Below, in pieces: positions 24,951 through 36,178 of a stretch of DNA of 49,328 bases. Position numbers and translations under genes: made by a program. The DNA is from an uncultured Clostridia bacterium (lineage in GTDB: Bacteria; Bacillota; Clostridia; Christensenellales; CAG-314), in NCBI GenBank assembly GCA_947629985.1, contig CANRFV010000001.1, forward strand, positions 1 through 49,328. The letters are read 5' to 3'. The stretch's first letter is position 1; each line of letters opens with the position of its first letter. The notes beneath the pieces were generated by a model. The model was not told where the DNA came from, did no database searches, and was given only the letters and a program-made list of their open reading frames with translations.

Positions 24951-26102
24951 TTATTCGATAACAATTGTTTCGATATTGCCGAGAGCGTTGTCTACAAGCG
25001 CGTCCACGTCCAAAACGCTCTCCACCTTTTCAACAGCCGACAAACGCGGTTTTGTAACGGGTTTTTTAGGCAAAAATATCGTACAGCAATCTTCATACGG
25101 CAATATGGACGTTTCGAACGTGCCGATTTTTTGCGCTATTTCTATAATATCGTCCTTGTCGAAACCTATCAACGGACGGAAAACGGGAATTGTGGCAACC
25201 GAATTGGTACTTGTAATGCTTTCCAGAGTTTGGCTGGCAACCTGCCCCAAACTTTCGCCCGTAATAACAGCGCCCGCGCCCGTGTTTTTTGCAATGCGCT
25301 CGGCAATGCGCATCATAAAGCGGCGCATAATGGTTATCATATACTCTTCGGGGCATTTTTCGTGTATTGCCGTTTGAATTTCGGTAAAACTTACAACGTC
25401 AACGGTAATGTGCAAAGTGTATTTTTTTAACAACTTTGCCAAATCCAACACTTTTTGTTTTGCCTGCATGCTTGTGTAGGGAAAACTGTGAAAATGCACC
25501 GCGCGCAGCGTCATTCCGCGTTTTGCCATCATATACGCCGCAACGGGACTGTCGATTCCGCCGGACAGCATAACGATACCTTTGCCGCCCGTACCGACAG
25601 GCATTCCGTTTACCGCCTTGATGCTTTGGGTATAAACAAATGTTTTGCCGTTTTCGCGAATGTCGATGTATACGGTATTGTCGGGATTGAACAAATCTAC
25701 TTTAAGGCGCGGATTGCGTTCGAGAATATCGCCGCCCACGTCTGCCGAAAGCACCATCGATTTTGTGGGGAAACGCTTGTCGGCGCGATTGGTAGACACT
25801 TTGAACGTACCGCTTGCCGGCGCAAGTTGAATTGCCGCGGCGGATATTTGTTCGTAAACCGAATCTACTTCCAACGCCACGCTGAGCGAATGTACGCCGA
25901 ACACGTTTTTGAGCGCGTCGATAATGTTTTCGATTTGCGTTTCGTCGAAATTGCGTATGATATAGCGCGCATTGCTACGTGCAAAATCGTACTTGTATTC
26001 TTTCAATACAAATTTAATGTTGGAAATCAACGCGCTTTCGAAAAAATCACGGTTGTTGCCTTTGAGATGGATTTCAGAATATCTTACAATTATAACTTTC
26101 AT
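24951..26102 (-). CDS. thiI: tRNA 4-thiouridine synthase ThiI
   Basis: A 383-residue enzyme that adenylates tRNA U8 for thiolation to s4U. The N-terminal ferredoxin-like and THUMP domains (EIHLKGNNRDFFE at the start) precede the PP-loop ATPase motif SGGIDSP (180-186). The C-terminal rhodanese domain of the E. coli enzyme is absent, as usual in Firmicutes, where a dedicated cysteine desulfurase passes sulfur directly. That partner is encoded immediately upstream (1-nt gap). The start follows the family N-terminus. Confidence 0.95.
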   Translation of the reverse strand: MKVIIVRYSEIHLKGNNRDFFESALISNIKFVLKEYKYDFARSNARYIIRNFDETQIENIIDALKNVFGVHSLSVALEVDSVYEQISAAAIQLAPASGTFKVSTNRADKRFPTKSMVLSADVGGDILERNPRLKVDLFNPDNTVYIDIRENGKTFVYTQSIKAVNGMPVGTGGKGIVMLSGGIDSPVAAYMMAKRGMTLRAVHFHSFPYTSMQAKQKVLDLAKLLKKYTLHITVDVVSFTEIQTAIHEKCPEEYMITIMRRFMMRIAERIAKNTGAGAVITGESLGQVASQTLESITSTNSVATIPVFRPLIGFDKDDIIEIAQKIGTFETSILPYEDCCTIFLPKKPVTKPRLSAVEKVESVLDVDALVDNALGNIETIVIE

Positions 26103-26103
26103 A

Positions 26104-27240
26104 TTAACCTACCATTGTTTTGCGCAGTTGTTTTACGCATTGCGCCAAATTTTCTCCGAGTTGAATTACCTGCTCGCGCGTGTTGTATTTGCTGAAACTT
26201 ATGCGCAACAGCCCTTCGGCGTACCGCGCGTCCAACCCGATCGCCCGCGCAACACGACTTTGTTTTGATTTACTGCTGCAAGCCGAACCCGTACCGACAA
26301 TTATGTCGTGTTGCTCCAACATATACACAAGCACTTCGCCCTTTATATCCGCAAAAGCCAACGACATTATTGCGGGAGATACGTTTTGGGTGCAATTTTC
26401 CTGCCAATTTGGTATGTCGGATAAACTTTGGCGTAGCATTTGTTTGTATTGGTTGTAAATAACGGCGTGTTCGGGGGCGCTTTTTACCGCCGAGTCAACT
26501 GCTCGTGCCAAAGCAATTATACCGCCCGCATACTCTGTGCCGGAGCGTAAACCCTTTTCTTGCCCGCCCCCGAATACACGGGGGACAATGCGCACGCCGC
26601 TTTTTACATACAAACCGCCGATACCTTTGGAACAATGTATTTTGTGCCCCGAAAACGTATAAATATCTACGCCGATGTGTCTAAGATTGACGGGCACTTT
26701 GCCCAATGCTTGTACGCCGTCGGAAAAAGTTACCGTTTGGGGATTTTTGTGTTTTACCAATTCGTTCAACAATCGCACGTCGTTGATCGCGCCCGTTTCG
26801 TTGTTGACGTGCATAAAGCAAGCAAGTACGGTATCTGCGTCCACTTGCTTTACAAAATCGTCAACATCAATATGACCGTCGGGCAATACTTTGGCAATGC
26901 GAATATCGTAACCTTTGCTGCCCAATTCGGTAACGGTATTGTAAACGGACGAATGTTCGGCGGCGGTTACTACAATATTGCCGCGCTTGGCGCGTAAACA
27001 ACCTAAAATGCCCAAATTGTTGGATTCCGTTCCGCCGGAAGTAAATGTAATTTCCTGCGCGGTAACGCCCAAAGCATTGGCAATACTTTCGCGCGCAGCA
27101 ACGATTTTGTTTGCCACATTAAGACTGTATGTACTGCGAGCCGACGGATTGTAGTATTCTTCGGTGTGATATTTGTCTAATATTTCTACAATCTCGTCGT
27201 CAGCGCGCGTTGTTGCGCTGTTGTCGAAATAACTTATCAT
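26104..27240 (-). CDS. cysteine desulfurase (NifS/IscS family, ThiI partner)
   Basis: A 378-residue PLP enzyme that removes sulfur from cysteine and holds it as a persulfide. K200 in FSGHKIHCSKG is the PLP lysine and C321 in GTGSACSSK is the catalytic cysteine. The flexible-loop sequence is of the short group I type. The adjacent thiI gene suggests a NifZ-like role in supplying sulfur for 4-thiouridine, but a wider role in Fe-S assembly cannot be excluded. The start (MISYFDNSATTR) is typical. A copy of the 29-bp intergenic element lies 28 bp upstream. Confidence 0.95.
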   Translation of the reverse strand: MISYFDNSATTRADDEIVEILDKYHTEEYYNPSARSTYSLNVANKIVAARESIANALGVTAQEITFTSGGTESNNLGILGCLRAKRGNIVVTAAEHSSVYNTVTELGSKGYDIRIAKVLPDGHIDVDDFVKQVDADTVLACFMHVNNETGAINDVRLLNELVKHKNPQTVTFSDGVQALGKVPVNLRHIGVDIYTFSGHKIHCSKGIGGLYVKSGVRIVPRVFGGGQEKGLRSGTEYAGGIIALARAVDSAVKSAPEHAVIYNQYKQMLRQSLSDIPNWQENCTQNVSPAIMSLAFADIKGEVLVYMLEQHDIIVGTGSACSSKSKQSRVARAIGLDARYAEGLLRISFSKYNTREQVIQLGENLAQCVKQLRKTMVG

Positions 27241-27267
27241 TATGTTCTCCGAAATTTGTATTGCACT

Positions 27268-27296
27268 ACTATGTTTGGCATAGTATTATTTATTTT
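27268..27296. repeat. 29-bp intergenic element, copy 2
   Basis: Begins ACTATGTTTGGCATAGT and ends ATTATTTATTTT, and contains a perfect ACTATG-N5-CATAGT palindrome. It lies between mutS2 and the cysteine desulfurase gene, and is 25/29 identical to 14055-14083. Confidence 0.6.
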
Positions 27297-27320
27297 TGCA
27301 ATTTCTGTAATAATTGTATA

Positions 27321-29705
27321 CTATTTCAGCGTCAAAACAGTTACACCGCCTTCACCTTCGCCGTACGTACCAAGGCGAAAATCGGCAACATTGGGGTGTT
27401 TTTTGAAATGTGTATGCAAACCTGCGCGCAATTTGCCCGTTCCAAAACCGTGTATGACCCAAATTTGAGACATTCCGGCCAACACTGCTGCGTCAATAAA
27501 GTTGTCCACCGCCGCAATGGCGTCGGCGACGGTCATTCCGATAACGTTGATCTCATTATTAAAACTGCGGTCGTTTATTTGCGTTTTCGGTTGAGATTTG
27601 GCGCCGCCGTATACGCGCGCTTTGCGCTGTTTGGTTTCGGACACACTGTAATACAAGTCGTCCGCCTTTACTTCCGTCGATATATTGCCGCACTTAACTT
27701 TTATGCGATTGGGTCCGCGTATTTCGGCGATTTTTACTTGTACGCCGAGTTTTTGCGAGTACACAATATCGCCGACGGCAAGTTTGGCAAAGTCAACTTT
27801 GTCGCCCGTAAAGACGATCTCGTCGTCATCGTCGTTTTGTTCGGTTTGGACGGCGTCTATTTTTTTTGCGATACCGCGCGCCGCAAATAAATCTTTATCC
27901 GATACAATATCTTTGTTGAGAATATTTTTTATTTCGGATATCAACTCAGCAACTTCTTCCTTGGCTTTTGCCACAATCCGCTTCGCTTCTTCGCGAGAAG
28001 CGCTCAATAGTTTGTCGCGTTCGTTTTGCAAACTGCCGTTAAGACTGCGCGTGCGTTCCAATTCTTGTTGCAGTTGCGCCTGTCGGTCGTTTAATTCGAC
28101 AAGTTTGCTTTCGTAATCGCGCCGAATTGCGTCGGCATTTTGCAGTACTTGCTCAAATGCAAGTTTTTCGCCCGATACGCTGTTTTTGGCAAAATCCACC
28201 ACGTCCTTGCGCAACCCCAACTTGGCGGCTATCGCAATGGCATTTGAACTGCCCGGTACGCCCATAATCAATTTGTACGTGGGCGCAAGCGTTTGCATAT
28301 CGAATTCCATCGAAGCGTTTTCCACGCGCGGGGTGGTTAGCGAATATTCTTTCAATTGCCCGTAGTGAGTGGTAATTACGCACTTGGCGCCGCTGTTTTT
28401 TAAGTAATCGGTTATTGCCAACGCCAACGCCGCGCCTTCGTTCGGTTCCGTGCCGGCGCCCACCTCGTCGATCAAAACAAGGTAACCGCTACGGCAAACG
28501 TTAAGAATATCTCGCAGATTTGTAATGTGCCCCGAAAAAGTGGACAAATTTTGTTCTATGCTTTGTTCGTCGCCGATATCGCACAAAATGTCGTCCCAAT
28601 ACGACACGACGCTTTCGTCTCCGCAAGGCACAAACATGCCGCTCATTGCCATAACGCACATCAAGCCGATGGTTTTGAGCGTAACGGTTTTGCCGCCCGT
28701 GTTGGGGCCCGTAATTACAATAACGTCGTAATCCTTGCCCAACTTTACCGAAATGGGAACAACGTTACGTTTGTCCAACAACGGATGGCGGGCGTTTTTG
28801 ATATCGACAATGCCGTCTTTGTTTAATACGGGGAAAGTACACCTGTTGTCCAACCCGTATTTTACTTTTGCAAAAATGACGTCAATATCGCTTATTGTTT
28901 CTACCGATATGCCTATATGCTCGGCAACGGGCGAAATTCTGTCGGTAAAAGCCTGCAAAATACGTTGTATCTCCGCCTTTTCGTTCAGCATCGCTTCGCG
29001 CAGAGCGTTGTTAAGTTGTACAATTGCCATCGGCTCGATAAACAACGTTGCGCCCGTCGAGGATTGATCATGCACAATGCCGCTTACAAACGATTTGTAT
29101 TCTTGTTTGACGGGAATAACGTATCTGTCGCCGCGCAATGTTACTATCGTATCCTGCAAGTATTTGGACATTTCGCCGCTTTTGGTGTAACTTTGCAATT
29201 TTTGTTTTATGTCGGCGTTTATGGCTTTTATGCGTTTGCGTATTGCAAACAATTCGTCAGACGCCCTGTCGTTTATTTCTTCTTCGGACAGTATGGCAAA
29301 ATCTATGTCGTCCTCCAACTGCTTGTCGGTATACAGCAAGTATGCTTTTGCGCGCAACAAAGAAATATCTATACCGTAATCTGCAAACAACGCCGTCTGC
29401 AAATTGCGCGATGTTCTCAGCACTCGCATTATTTGCAGCAACTGTTTCATAGACAAACACGAGCCAACGCGAGCCAACGCGCACGCTTCCGAAACGTCGT
29501 CCACCGAAAGGTCGAAAGACGTTTCAAAACGGAACAGATCAAACGCCTGCTTTGTTTCGTCAAGCGTCTGCACCGCCTTTTCCCAATCCGCGGCAGGCTT
29601 TAAGTTGCGCACTTTGCCTTGCGCAATACTGCTTATGCAATAGGCGCTTACCATATCGAGAATTTTGGAATATTGAAGTTTAGATAATGTTTTTTCGTTT
29701 ATCAT
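27321..29705 (-). CDS. mutS2: MutS2 family ATPase/endonuclease
   Basis: A 794-residue protein with core and clamp regions, an ABC-type ATPase (Walker A GPNTGGKT near residue 332; LIDEVGAGTEPNEGAAL as Walker B/D-loop), a long charged coiled coil (about 500-600) and a C-terminal Smr domain (HGFGTGKLRAGLHTHF). MutS2 limits recombination and, in Bacillus, rescues collided ribosomes by splitting them. The mismatch-wedge domain of MutS is missing, as expected. The gene starts one base after the U32 peptidase stop, in the pheST-U32-mutS2 order known from many Firmicutes; zapA, often present there, is absent. Confidence 0.96.
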   Translation of the reverse strand: MINEKTLSKLQYSKILDMVSAYCISSIAQGKVRNLKPAADWEKAVQTLDETKQAFDLFRFETSFDLSVDDVSEACALARVGSCLSMKQLLQIMRVLRTSRNLQTALFADYGIDISLLRAKAYLLYTDKQLEDDIDFAILSEEEINDRASDELFAIRKRIKAINADIKQKLQSYTKSGEMSKYLQDTIVTLRGDRYVIPVKQEYKSFVSGIVHDQSSTGATLFIEPMAIVQLNNALREAMLNEKAEIQRILQAFTDRISPVAEHIGISVETISDIDVIFAKVKYGLDNRCTFPVLNKDGIVDIKNARHPLLDKRNVVPISVKLGKDYDVIVITGPNTGGKTVTLKTIGLMCVMAMSGMFVPCGDESVVSYWDDILCDIGDEQSIEQNLSTFSGHITNLRDILNVCRSGYLVLIDEVGAGTEPNEGAALALAITDYLKNSGAKCVITTHYGQLKEYSLTTPRVENASMEFDMQTLAPTYKLIMGVPGSSNAIAIAAKLGLRKDVVDFAKNSVSGEKLAFEQVLQNADAIRRDYESKLVELNDRQAQLQQELERTRSLNGSLQNERDKLLSASREEAKRIVAKAKEEVAELISEIKNILNKDIVSDKDLFAARGIAKKIDAVQTEQNDDDDEIVFTGDKVDFAKLAVGDIVYSQKLGVQVKIAEIRGPNRIKVKCGNISTEVKADDLYYSVSETKQRKARVYGGAKSQPKTQINDRSFNNEINVIGMTVADAIAAVDNFIDAAVLAGMSQIWVIHGFGTGKLRAGLHTHFKKHPNVADFRLGTYGEGEGGVTVLTLK

Positions 29706-29706
29706 T

Positions 29707-31995
29707 TTATTTCACTTTGGCGAACAAACGCCCCCTGGTATACGGTTGAGTTTCCGTATAACCGTCGTTAAAACCTTTGTTAAGGTTAACGTAATGTTCA
29801 ACAACTGACGGATCGTAGTCTATCATATAACGCCCCGCACAATTTAGTTTGGCTGCAACGGACAATTTGTTGCCGTTAAGCAACTCAAATGTACAGCGGG
29901 AGTCCCTGCGGCGCACAAAGCGAAATCGATTGCCCATTTCGTCCGTATACGTCAACTTTCGGTGCGCCTGACAATTATTGCAGCTGCAACCGAACGCCGC
30001 TTTGAACGGGCAGTGAACGGTTTTCATCAGAGTTATGCTCCCGTCCGTAAATATCAATCCGTTTTTGTTTTCGAATTTGTCTATTTCGTCAAAAGTCAAT
30101 TCCAACGAATATACAAAAGTTGCGGCGTCGGAAAATTGCCGCGCAATGCAGTCGTTGAAAATGTTGAGACCGCTACCCGCGATATAAGGCGATTTCAATG
30201 CGCGCATAACTTCTACTTGCCCTAAATTGTGGCAAACGGCGCCCATTTGCAGTTGTCCGAACAACTTGTAAATGTAGTCGTTATCCGAAAAGGACGGTAA
30301 ATCCACAAAGCACCCGAATTGCGCCGCCGACGACAGAACATCGTAATTTATCTCACTATGTTTGTATATCAATATATCCGCGCACGGCTGTGCCGAACGC
30401 AAATCATCTTCGTTGTAACAAATAACCGCCAATGCCGGTTTTACACATTCGTTGCGTGCGTCGCTTTTTGTCTTGCCGTTTACTACCGAAGAGTTATTTT
30501 TTGCAAACAAATCGTCTGCTGTCGGCGCGTCTATACGGTTTACAAATTGCGAGTTATAGTCGCCGATAATTGCGTCCGTCAACATTTGAAGCGCCTGCCG
30601 ACGCATTTCATTGATTTGCGACTTCGCCAAGAAAACATTGCCTATTTTAACTACTATGTTACGCATAGTATAATACGAATTACCTGTTTTCTGTAATTGT
30701 TCAACCACTTCTTCGCTTGTTGCAACTGAGTTTTGCGCAGCAGGAACGACAAAATCGGATATATAATTTATCTCTGTACCGTTGCAATACAGGCTCAAAA
30801 CGGCGTTGCTGTCGGGAAACGCAACAAATTCGGCGTCAACTTTCAACAATGCCTTGGTTTGCAGTATTTGCTCGCACAGCATTTTGTCCGTTGTAAGATT
30901 GACGGTCATTCCGCTATGTACGGGCGCGGAAAATTCCGCTCGCACGCCTTGTCTGCCGTTACTCAACACAGTGCCGCCGCACACTTCAACCGCAACGTCA
31001 AATACTTTTACTCCGTCGCCCTTGTGTAACTCGATATCGGAATTTATTTGCCCGTTGCCGTCGATAATTCCCGCCTTTACGCCGATATGATTGCACGTCT
31101 CGCTATAAATTATATCCGAATTATCACCGTTCAAATAACTTAGCGTAGACATTGCGCGGTTGTACATCTTTGCCAAACAAGTATGATCGTCGCTTTGCGG
31201 AATATAATTGTTTTTAACAAGTCTTTTGTAAATCGCAGACGTTATTCCCGCATATTCCGCGCGTCTGTTTCTACCTTCTATTTTGAATGTGTGTACGCCT
31301 ATTTCCGCAAGTTGTTTGGCGGCAGTCAATCCGCAAAGGTCTCTTGCGGATAGCATATAACGTTTTGCGCCGCCGTTTACGGAGTACAATTTTCTGCACG
31401 GTTGAGCACATAACCCGCGATTTCCGCTGTTTCCGCCCACCATTGCCGAAAACAAGCACTGTCCGGATTGGCTCACGCACGTTGCGCCGTGAATAAAACA
31501 TTCCGCATTTATGCCGCTATCAGCAATTTGCGCTATCTCGTCCGCATTGCTTTCGCGCGCGCATACTACGGTTGTAGCGCCGCATTTTTTCAAAAACCTT
31601 GCGCCCCAGCCGTCGTGAACGTTCAATTGCGTGCTTGCAACGATGTCAAACGGTTTTGGCAGTTGCGCCGCAATTTCGATCAGCGCGGGATCGGTAAGAA
31701 TCACTCCGTCCGCATACATTTTGTACACTTGACAAAGCAAGCGCACCGCCGTCTTAAATTCGTCGTTTTTGAGCGACGTATTTATTGCAACGTAAACTTT
31801 AACACTGTGCAAATGGCAGTAATCTATCCAATGCGGCAAGTTGTCCAATGTAAAATTGGGCGCTTTCATACGCGCGTTAAAACAATCCACGCCAAGATAC
31901 ACCGAATCGCAGCCGTTATTTACGGCCGCTGTAAGTTGCTCGGCACTGCCTGCGGGAGCAAGTATTTCCGTTGTGGCATTGTTTAGTTTACTCAC
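29707..31995 (-). CDS. U32 family peptidase with DUF3656-type extension
   Basis: A 762-residue collagenase-like U32 protein. The N-terminal barrel begins EILAPAGSAEQLTAAVNNGCD and includes the U32 signature GNRGLCAQPCRK. The later half corresponds to the long extension seen in large Firmicutes members, and a C-terminal cysteine-rich stretch (CPFKAAFGCSCNNC) may hold an Fe-S cluster. Members of the family act in rRNA/tRNA hydroxylation or are annotated as proteases; the activity here is not determined. The start is GTG 31995 behind GGGGA, 31 nt after pheT. Confidence 0.9.
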   Translation of the reverse strand: MSKLNNATTEILAPAGSAEQLTAAVNNGCDSVYLGVDCFNARMKAPNFTLDNLPHWIDYCHLHSVKVYVAINTSLKNDEFKTAVRLLCQVYKMYADGVILTDPALIEIAAQLPKPFDIVASTQLNVHDGWGARFLKKCGATTVVCARESNADEIAQIADSGINAECFIHGATCVSQSGQCLFSAMVGGNSGNRGLCAQPCRKLYSVNGGAKRYMLSARDLCGLTAAKQLAEIGVHTFKIEGRNRRAEYAGITSAIYKRLVKNNYIPQSDDHTCLAKMYNRAMSTLSYLNGDNSDIIYSETCNHIGVKAGIIDGNGQINSDIELHKGDGVKVFDVAVEVCGGTVLSNGRQGVRAEFSAPVHSGMTVNLTTDKMLCEQILQTKALLKVDAEFVAFPDSNAVLSLYCNGTEINYISDFVVPAAQNSVATSEEVVEQLQKTGNSYYTMRNIVVKIGNVFLAKSQINEMRRQALQMLTDAIIGDYNSQFVNRIDAPTADDLFAKNNSSVVNGKTKSDARNECVKPALAVICYNEDDLRSAQPCADILIYKHSEINYDVLSSAAQFGCFVDLPSFSDNDYIYKLFGQLQMGAVCHNLGQVEVMRALKSPYIAGSGLNIFNDCIARQFSDAATFVYSLELTFDEIDKFENKNGLIFTDGSITLMKTVHCPFKAAFGCSCNNCQAHRKLTYTDEMGNRFRFVRRRDSRCTFELLNGNKLSVAAKLNCAGRYMIDYDPSVVEHYVNLNKGFNDGYTETQPYTRGRLFAKVK

Positions 31996-32026
31996 GATAT
32001 TTTCCCCAAACGGTGTTTTGCGGCGC

Positions 32027-34399
32027 TTAACGCAAGACCGCGCCGTACTTTTCGGCAACAGACTTTAACGCCTTGCCGCTTTGTTTTTCGATATCGCCGT
32101 CTTGCAACGTCTTTGTGCTATCGCAAAACACAACCGATATCGCCAAACTTTTTTTGCCTACGCCCAATTGTTCACTGCGGTATTCGTCAAAAAGCGCAGC
32201 GCTTTCCACAAGGGGCAATTGCAAAAATTCGTCCAAAATATCTTGCGCAGCAACTTGCTCGTCGCACAAAAAGGCGAAATCGCGCGCAACCGACGGATAC
32301 TTGCTGAACGGCTTATACTTAATTTCGCCGCGTGCTTTGCCAAACAGCAAATCCAAATAAATTTCCGCAATATAACACTCACTTTCAATATCGAAATTGA
32401 CCGCAATTTGGGGATGAAGTTTGCCGAAATAGCCCACGCAAACGCCGTCCGCAAATATATCCGCCGCAATACCCGGGTGCAAAATTTGTTGGGACGATCT
32501 TGCCAATTTTATGCCGTCCGCAACCGAATGTACCGTTTGCAATACGCAATTGCGAAATTCGTCAAACGACACGTCCGTTGCGCAAACGGACAAACGCGGC
32601 TGTTCGTAAGGCAGATCGCGCAGCGGCAAACTGTCGGCAATATACGCTTTGCCCATCTCGAACAAACGCAAATTTTTGTTGCCGCGCGCAGTATTCAGCG
32701 CAACGCACTGCAACATATTGGGCAACAAGGATAGGTTCATCAGCGACAGTTCTTCGCCGATGGGATTTTTTATGCGAATATATTTACTTTCGTCAACAGG
32801 CGTAAGGCTTGCCTTGTCAAACAGCGACTTGCCGCCAAACGGGTAAAACACACATTCGTTATAGCGCAATCCCGTAAGAATGGTTTTCAGTTTGTCGCAC
32901 CGCTTGTCGTTTTCGGTTTTGCCGCCGCACGTTATGCGAGATTTTTCCATCAACGTACCCTTGATATTGTCATAGCCGTAAACGCGTATCAACTCTTCTA
33001 TTATGTCGCAATCGCGCGAGATGTCGTCGCGATATGGCGGCACGGTACACTTTACTATGCCTTCGTTGATTACGGTATCGATATTAAGCGACTGCAATAT
33101 GGATACGATCCTGTTTTCGGGTATAGTTATACCCAACAAATCGGTAATGCGCTTTTGCGAAAATTCGATCTGTTTGCTCTGCTCGACTTTTCCGTTGCAA
33201 ATGCGCCCCGCAGTTACTTTGCCGCAACCCAATTGTTGCGCCAAGTGCAATGCGCGAGATAAGCCCAGATTGTTGGTATACGTCTCTATGCCCTTTTCGA
33301 AGCGCGCGGACGAATCCGACCGCAACCCGAGCCGGTGCCCCGTAAGACGAATATTGCGACGCGCAAATGTTGCCGATTCAAACAAAACGCATTTCGTTTG
33401 CGTTTTTATGCCCGAATTGGCGCCGCCCATAATACCCGCCAAACCAACAGCGCGATTGTTATCGGCAATTACAAGGTCGTCATTGTTAAGCGTGTACTCC
33501 TTGCCGTCAAGCGGAGTTATTTTTTCGCCGTCGAACGCGCGACGTACAATTATTTTTTTGTCGGTTATATCAGCGTAGTCGAATGCGTGCATGGGCTGAC
33601 CTATTTCAAACAGCACATAGTTGGTAATATCAACCAAACTGTTTATGCCGTGCAAGCCCACTTTTGCCAAGCGCGAAGTCAACCAGCGCGGCGAGCGCTC
33701 TACAACCACATCCGTCAGCCCTTGCATGTAGTACCCCTTGCAAATATCGGGCGCCGCTATTTCAACGTCAACCAAATCGCTCGTGGCTACGCTGTTTTCC
33801 GCAAAGTCGATATCGGGTTGCTTGCACCGCTTGCCCAAAGCCACGGCAACTTCGCGCGCAAGCCCCAACACGCTGTTGCAGTCCTGCCTGTTTGCAGTTA
33901 CCGCAACGTCCAATACGTAATCGTCCAAGCCCACTTCTTTGCGGATATCGTCGCCTACAACAGCCGAATCGGACAATATAAGCACGCCTTCGTTGTTACC
34001 AACAGGGTACCAATCGTCCGTTATGCCTAGTTCTTCGGCGCCGCAAAACATTCCATACGATTCTTCGCCGCGCATTTTGCCTTTTGTGATGTGCAAACCG
34101 TTTGCCAAATGCGCGTTATGCAACGCCACGGGCACTTTGTTGCCCACTTTTACGTTGTGGTCGTTTGTTACGATGGGTATAATTTCACCGCCTACATCTA
34201 CTTTGCAACAAAGTAATCTGTCGGCATTGGGGTGTTGTTTGATATCCGTAATTTGGCAGACTTTTACGTTGGTAACGTTGTCGCCGAGATAGCAAACTTC
34301 TTCTATTTCCAACCCGATATCCACCATTTTTTTGCAAAGCGTTTCTATATCTTCATCTATTTGTACAAATTCTTTTAACCAAGAAAGGGGTACTTTCAT
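32027..34399 (-). CDS. pheT: phenylalanine--tRNA ligase beta subunit
   Basis: A 790-residue subunit of the alpha2-beta2 PheRS. It starts MKVPLSWLKEFVQ, and carries the EMAP-like tRNA-binding domain (about 40-150; HPNADRLLCCKVDVGG), the B3/B4 editing region, B5 domains and a C-terminal anticodon-binding FDX-ACB domain (ARGEIKYKPFSKYPSVARDFAF onwards). Length is normal for bacterial PheT. It lies 11 nt after pheS and shares its T-box control. Confidence 0.97.
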   Translation of the reverse strand: MKVPLSWLKEFVQIDEDIETLCKKMVDIGLEIEEVCYLGDNVTNVKVCQITDIKQHPNADRLLCCKVDVGGEIIPIVTNDHNVKVGNKVPVALHNAHLANGLHITKGKMRGEESYGMFCGAEELGITDDWYPVGNNEGVLILSDSAVVGDDIRKEVGLDDYVLDVAVTANRQDCNSVLGLAREVAVALGKRCKQPDIDFAENSVATSDLVDVEIAAPDICKGYYMQGLTDVVVERSPRWLTSRLAKVGLHGINSLVDITNYVLFEIGQPMHAFDYADITDKKIIVRRAFDGEKITPLDGKEYTLNNDDLVIADNNRAVGLAGIMGGANSGIKTQTKCVLFESATFARRNIRLTGHRLGLRSDSSARFEKGIETYTNNLGLSRALHLAQQLGCGKVTAGRICNGKVEQSKQIEFSQKRITDLLGITIPENRIVSILQSLNIDTVINEGIVKCTVPPYRDDISRDCDIIEELIRVYGYDNIKGTLMEKSRITCGGKTENDKRCDKLKTILTGLRYNECVFYPFGGKSLFDKASLTPVDESKYIRIKNPIGEELSLMNLSLLPNMLQCVALNTARGNKNLRLFEMGKAYIADSLPLRDLPYEQPRLSVCATDVSFDEFRNCVLQTVHSVADGIKLARSSQQILHPGIAADIFADGVCVGYFGKLHPQIAVNFDIESECYIAEIYLDLLFGKARGEIKYKPFSKYPSVARDFAFLCDEQVAAQDILDEFLQLPLVESAALFDEYRSEQLGVGKKSLAISVVFCDSTKTLQDGDIEKQSGKALKSVAEKYGAVLR

Positions 34400-34410
34400 T
34401 TTAGTTTCTC

Positions 34411-35427
<1,017 letters not shown>

Positions 35428-35438
35428 ATTTTACTCCT

Positions 35439-35650
35439 AAAAAAGCCCCAACTTGCCAAATGCAAGTTAGGGCGATAAATTACCGCTGTACCACCTAATT
35501 TCAAGGAAATATCCTTCTCAACCGTCCGATAACGGAAACGACCCGCAAGCGACTACTGATAACGTTCACCGCTCAAACAACAAAGCGAATATCTATTTGC
35601 GCAAAGGCAAAACTCACACCGTCTTTTGCTCGCTGACTTCTTTGTTATCG
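35439..35650 (-). promoter_or_regulatory. T-box leader (tRNA-Phe responsive) of pheST
   Basis: The T-box sequence AGGTGGTACAGCGG is followed by a terminator (GCCCTAACTTGC paired with GCAAGTTGGGGC, then TTTTTT; 35439-35474). Stem I is closed by AACAAAG/CTTTGTT (35640-35646 with 35579-35585). Near its 3' side, a TTC triplet (35589-35587) preceding GCTTTG is the likely UUC specifier for tRNA-Phe. Uncharged tRNA-Phe would stabilise the antiterminator and turn on pheST and probably the genes after them. Confidence 0.92.
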
Positions 35651-35682
35651 CAAATTCTTAAACTTTGTTATAGTTTTAATAA

Positions 35683-35711
35683 ATTATATCAAATAAATTT
35701 ATTTTTGACAA
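35683..35711 (-). promoter_or_regulatory. sigma-A promoter of the pheST operon
   Basis: On the - strand, TTGTCA (35711-35706), a 17-bp spacer and TATAAT (35688-35683) lie directly upstream of the T-box leader. Confidence 0.8.
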
Positions 35712-36178
35712 CGGTTTTAGCGGCATTTTACATATTAAGCGTTAATCGAAAAAGCGTTAACGGCCGTTTGGAATAAATTGGGTGAAAATACTACTATTAC
35801 AGTAATAGTATGTTTCAATTTTAATTTTTGAAGAATACTTTATTATATATATGAATAATTATGAAATAAAACAAAACGCCCCACTGCTTATTTGATAAGA
35901 TTTATGGCGCAATTTTGCAAAGAATTAAACGCATTGTTCATTACGGAGCCATAAAAAACGCGTTATCTACGTAGTTTACCGTAGCAATACGGCAATATGC
36001 AGTCGAGCGAGCAGAATTTTTCTGCGGCACTCGCCACAAATATAACAATAACACTCGGATGCAACGTTTGCGTCAACTTTGCCAATTCAAACTACATTCT
36101 TAGTCGAAGCGGCAACATAACAAAGACAACGTGCGGATCATACATATCCGCACGTCGCGTTATAATTACAAACTATTT
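35712..36178. other. intergenic region with a palindrome and the spoIVA terminator
   Basis: No gene is supported. It contains a 19-bp palindrome TACTATTAC-A-GTAATAGTA (35792-35810) of unknown role and a hairpin ACGTGCGGAT (36129-36138) / ATCCGCACGT (36146-36155) 24 nt after the spoIVA stop. The latter is followed on the - strand by TTGTCTTTGTT and probably ends that transcript. Confidence 0.6.
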
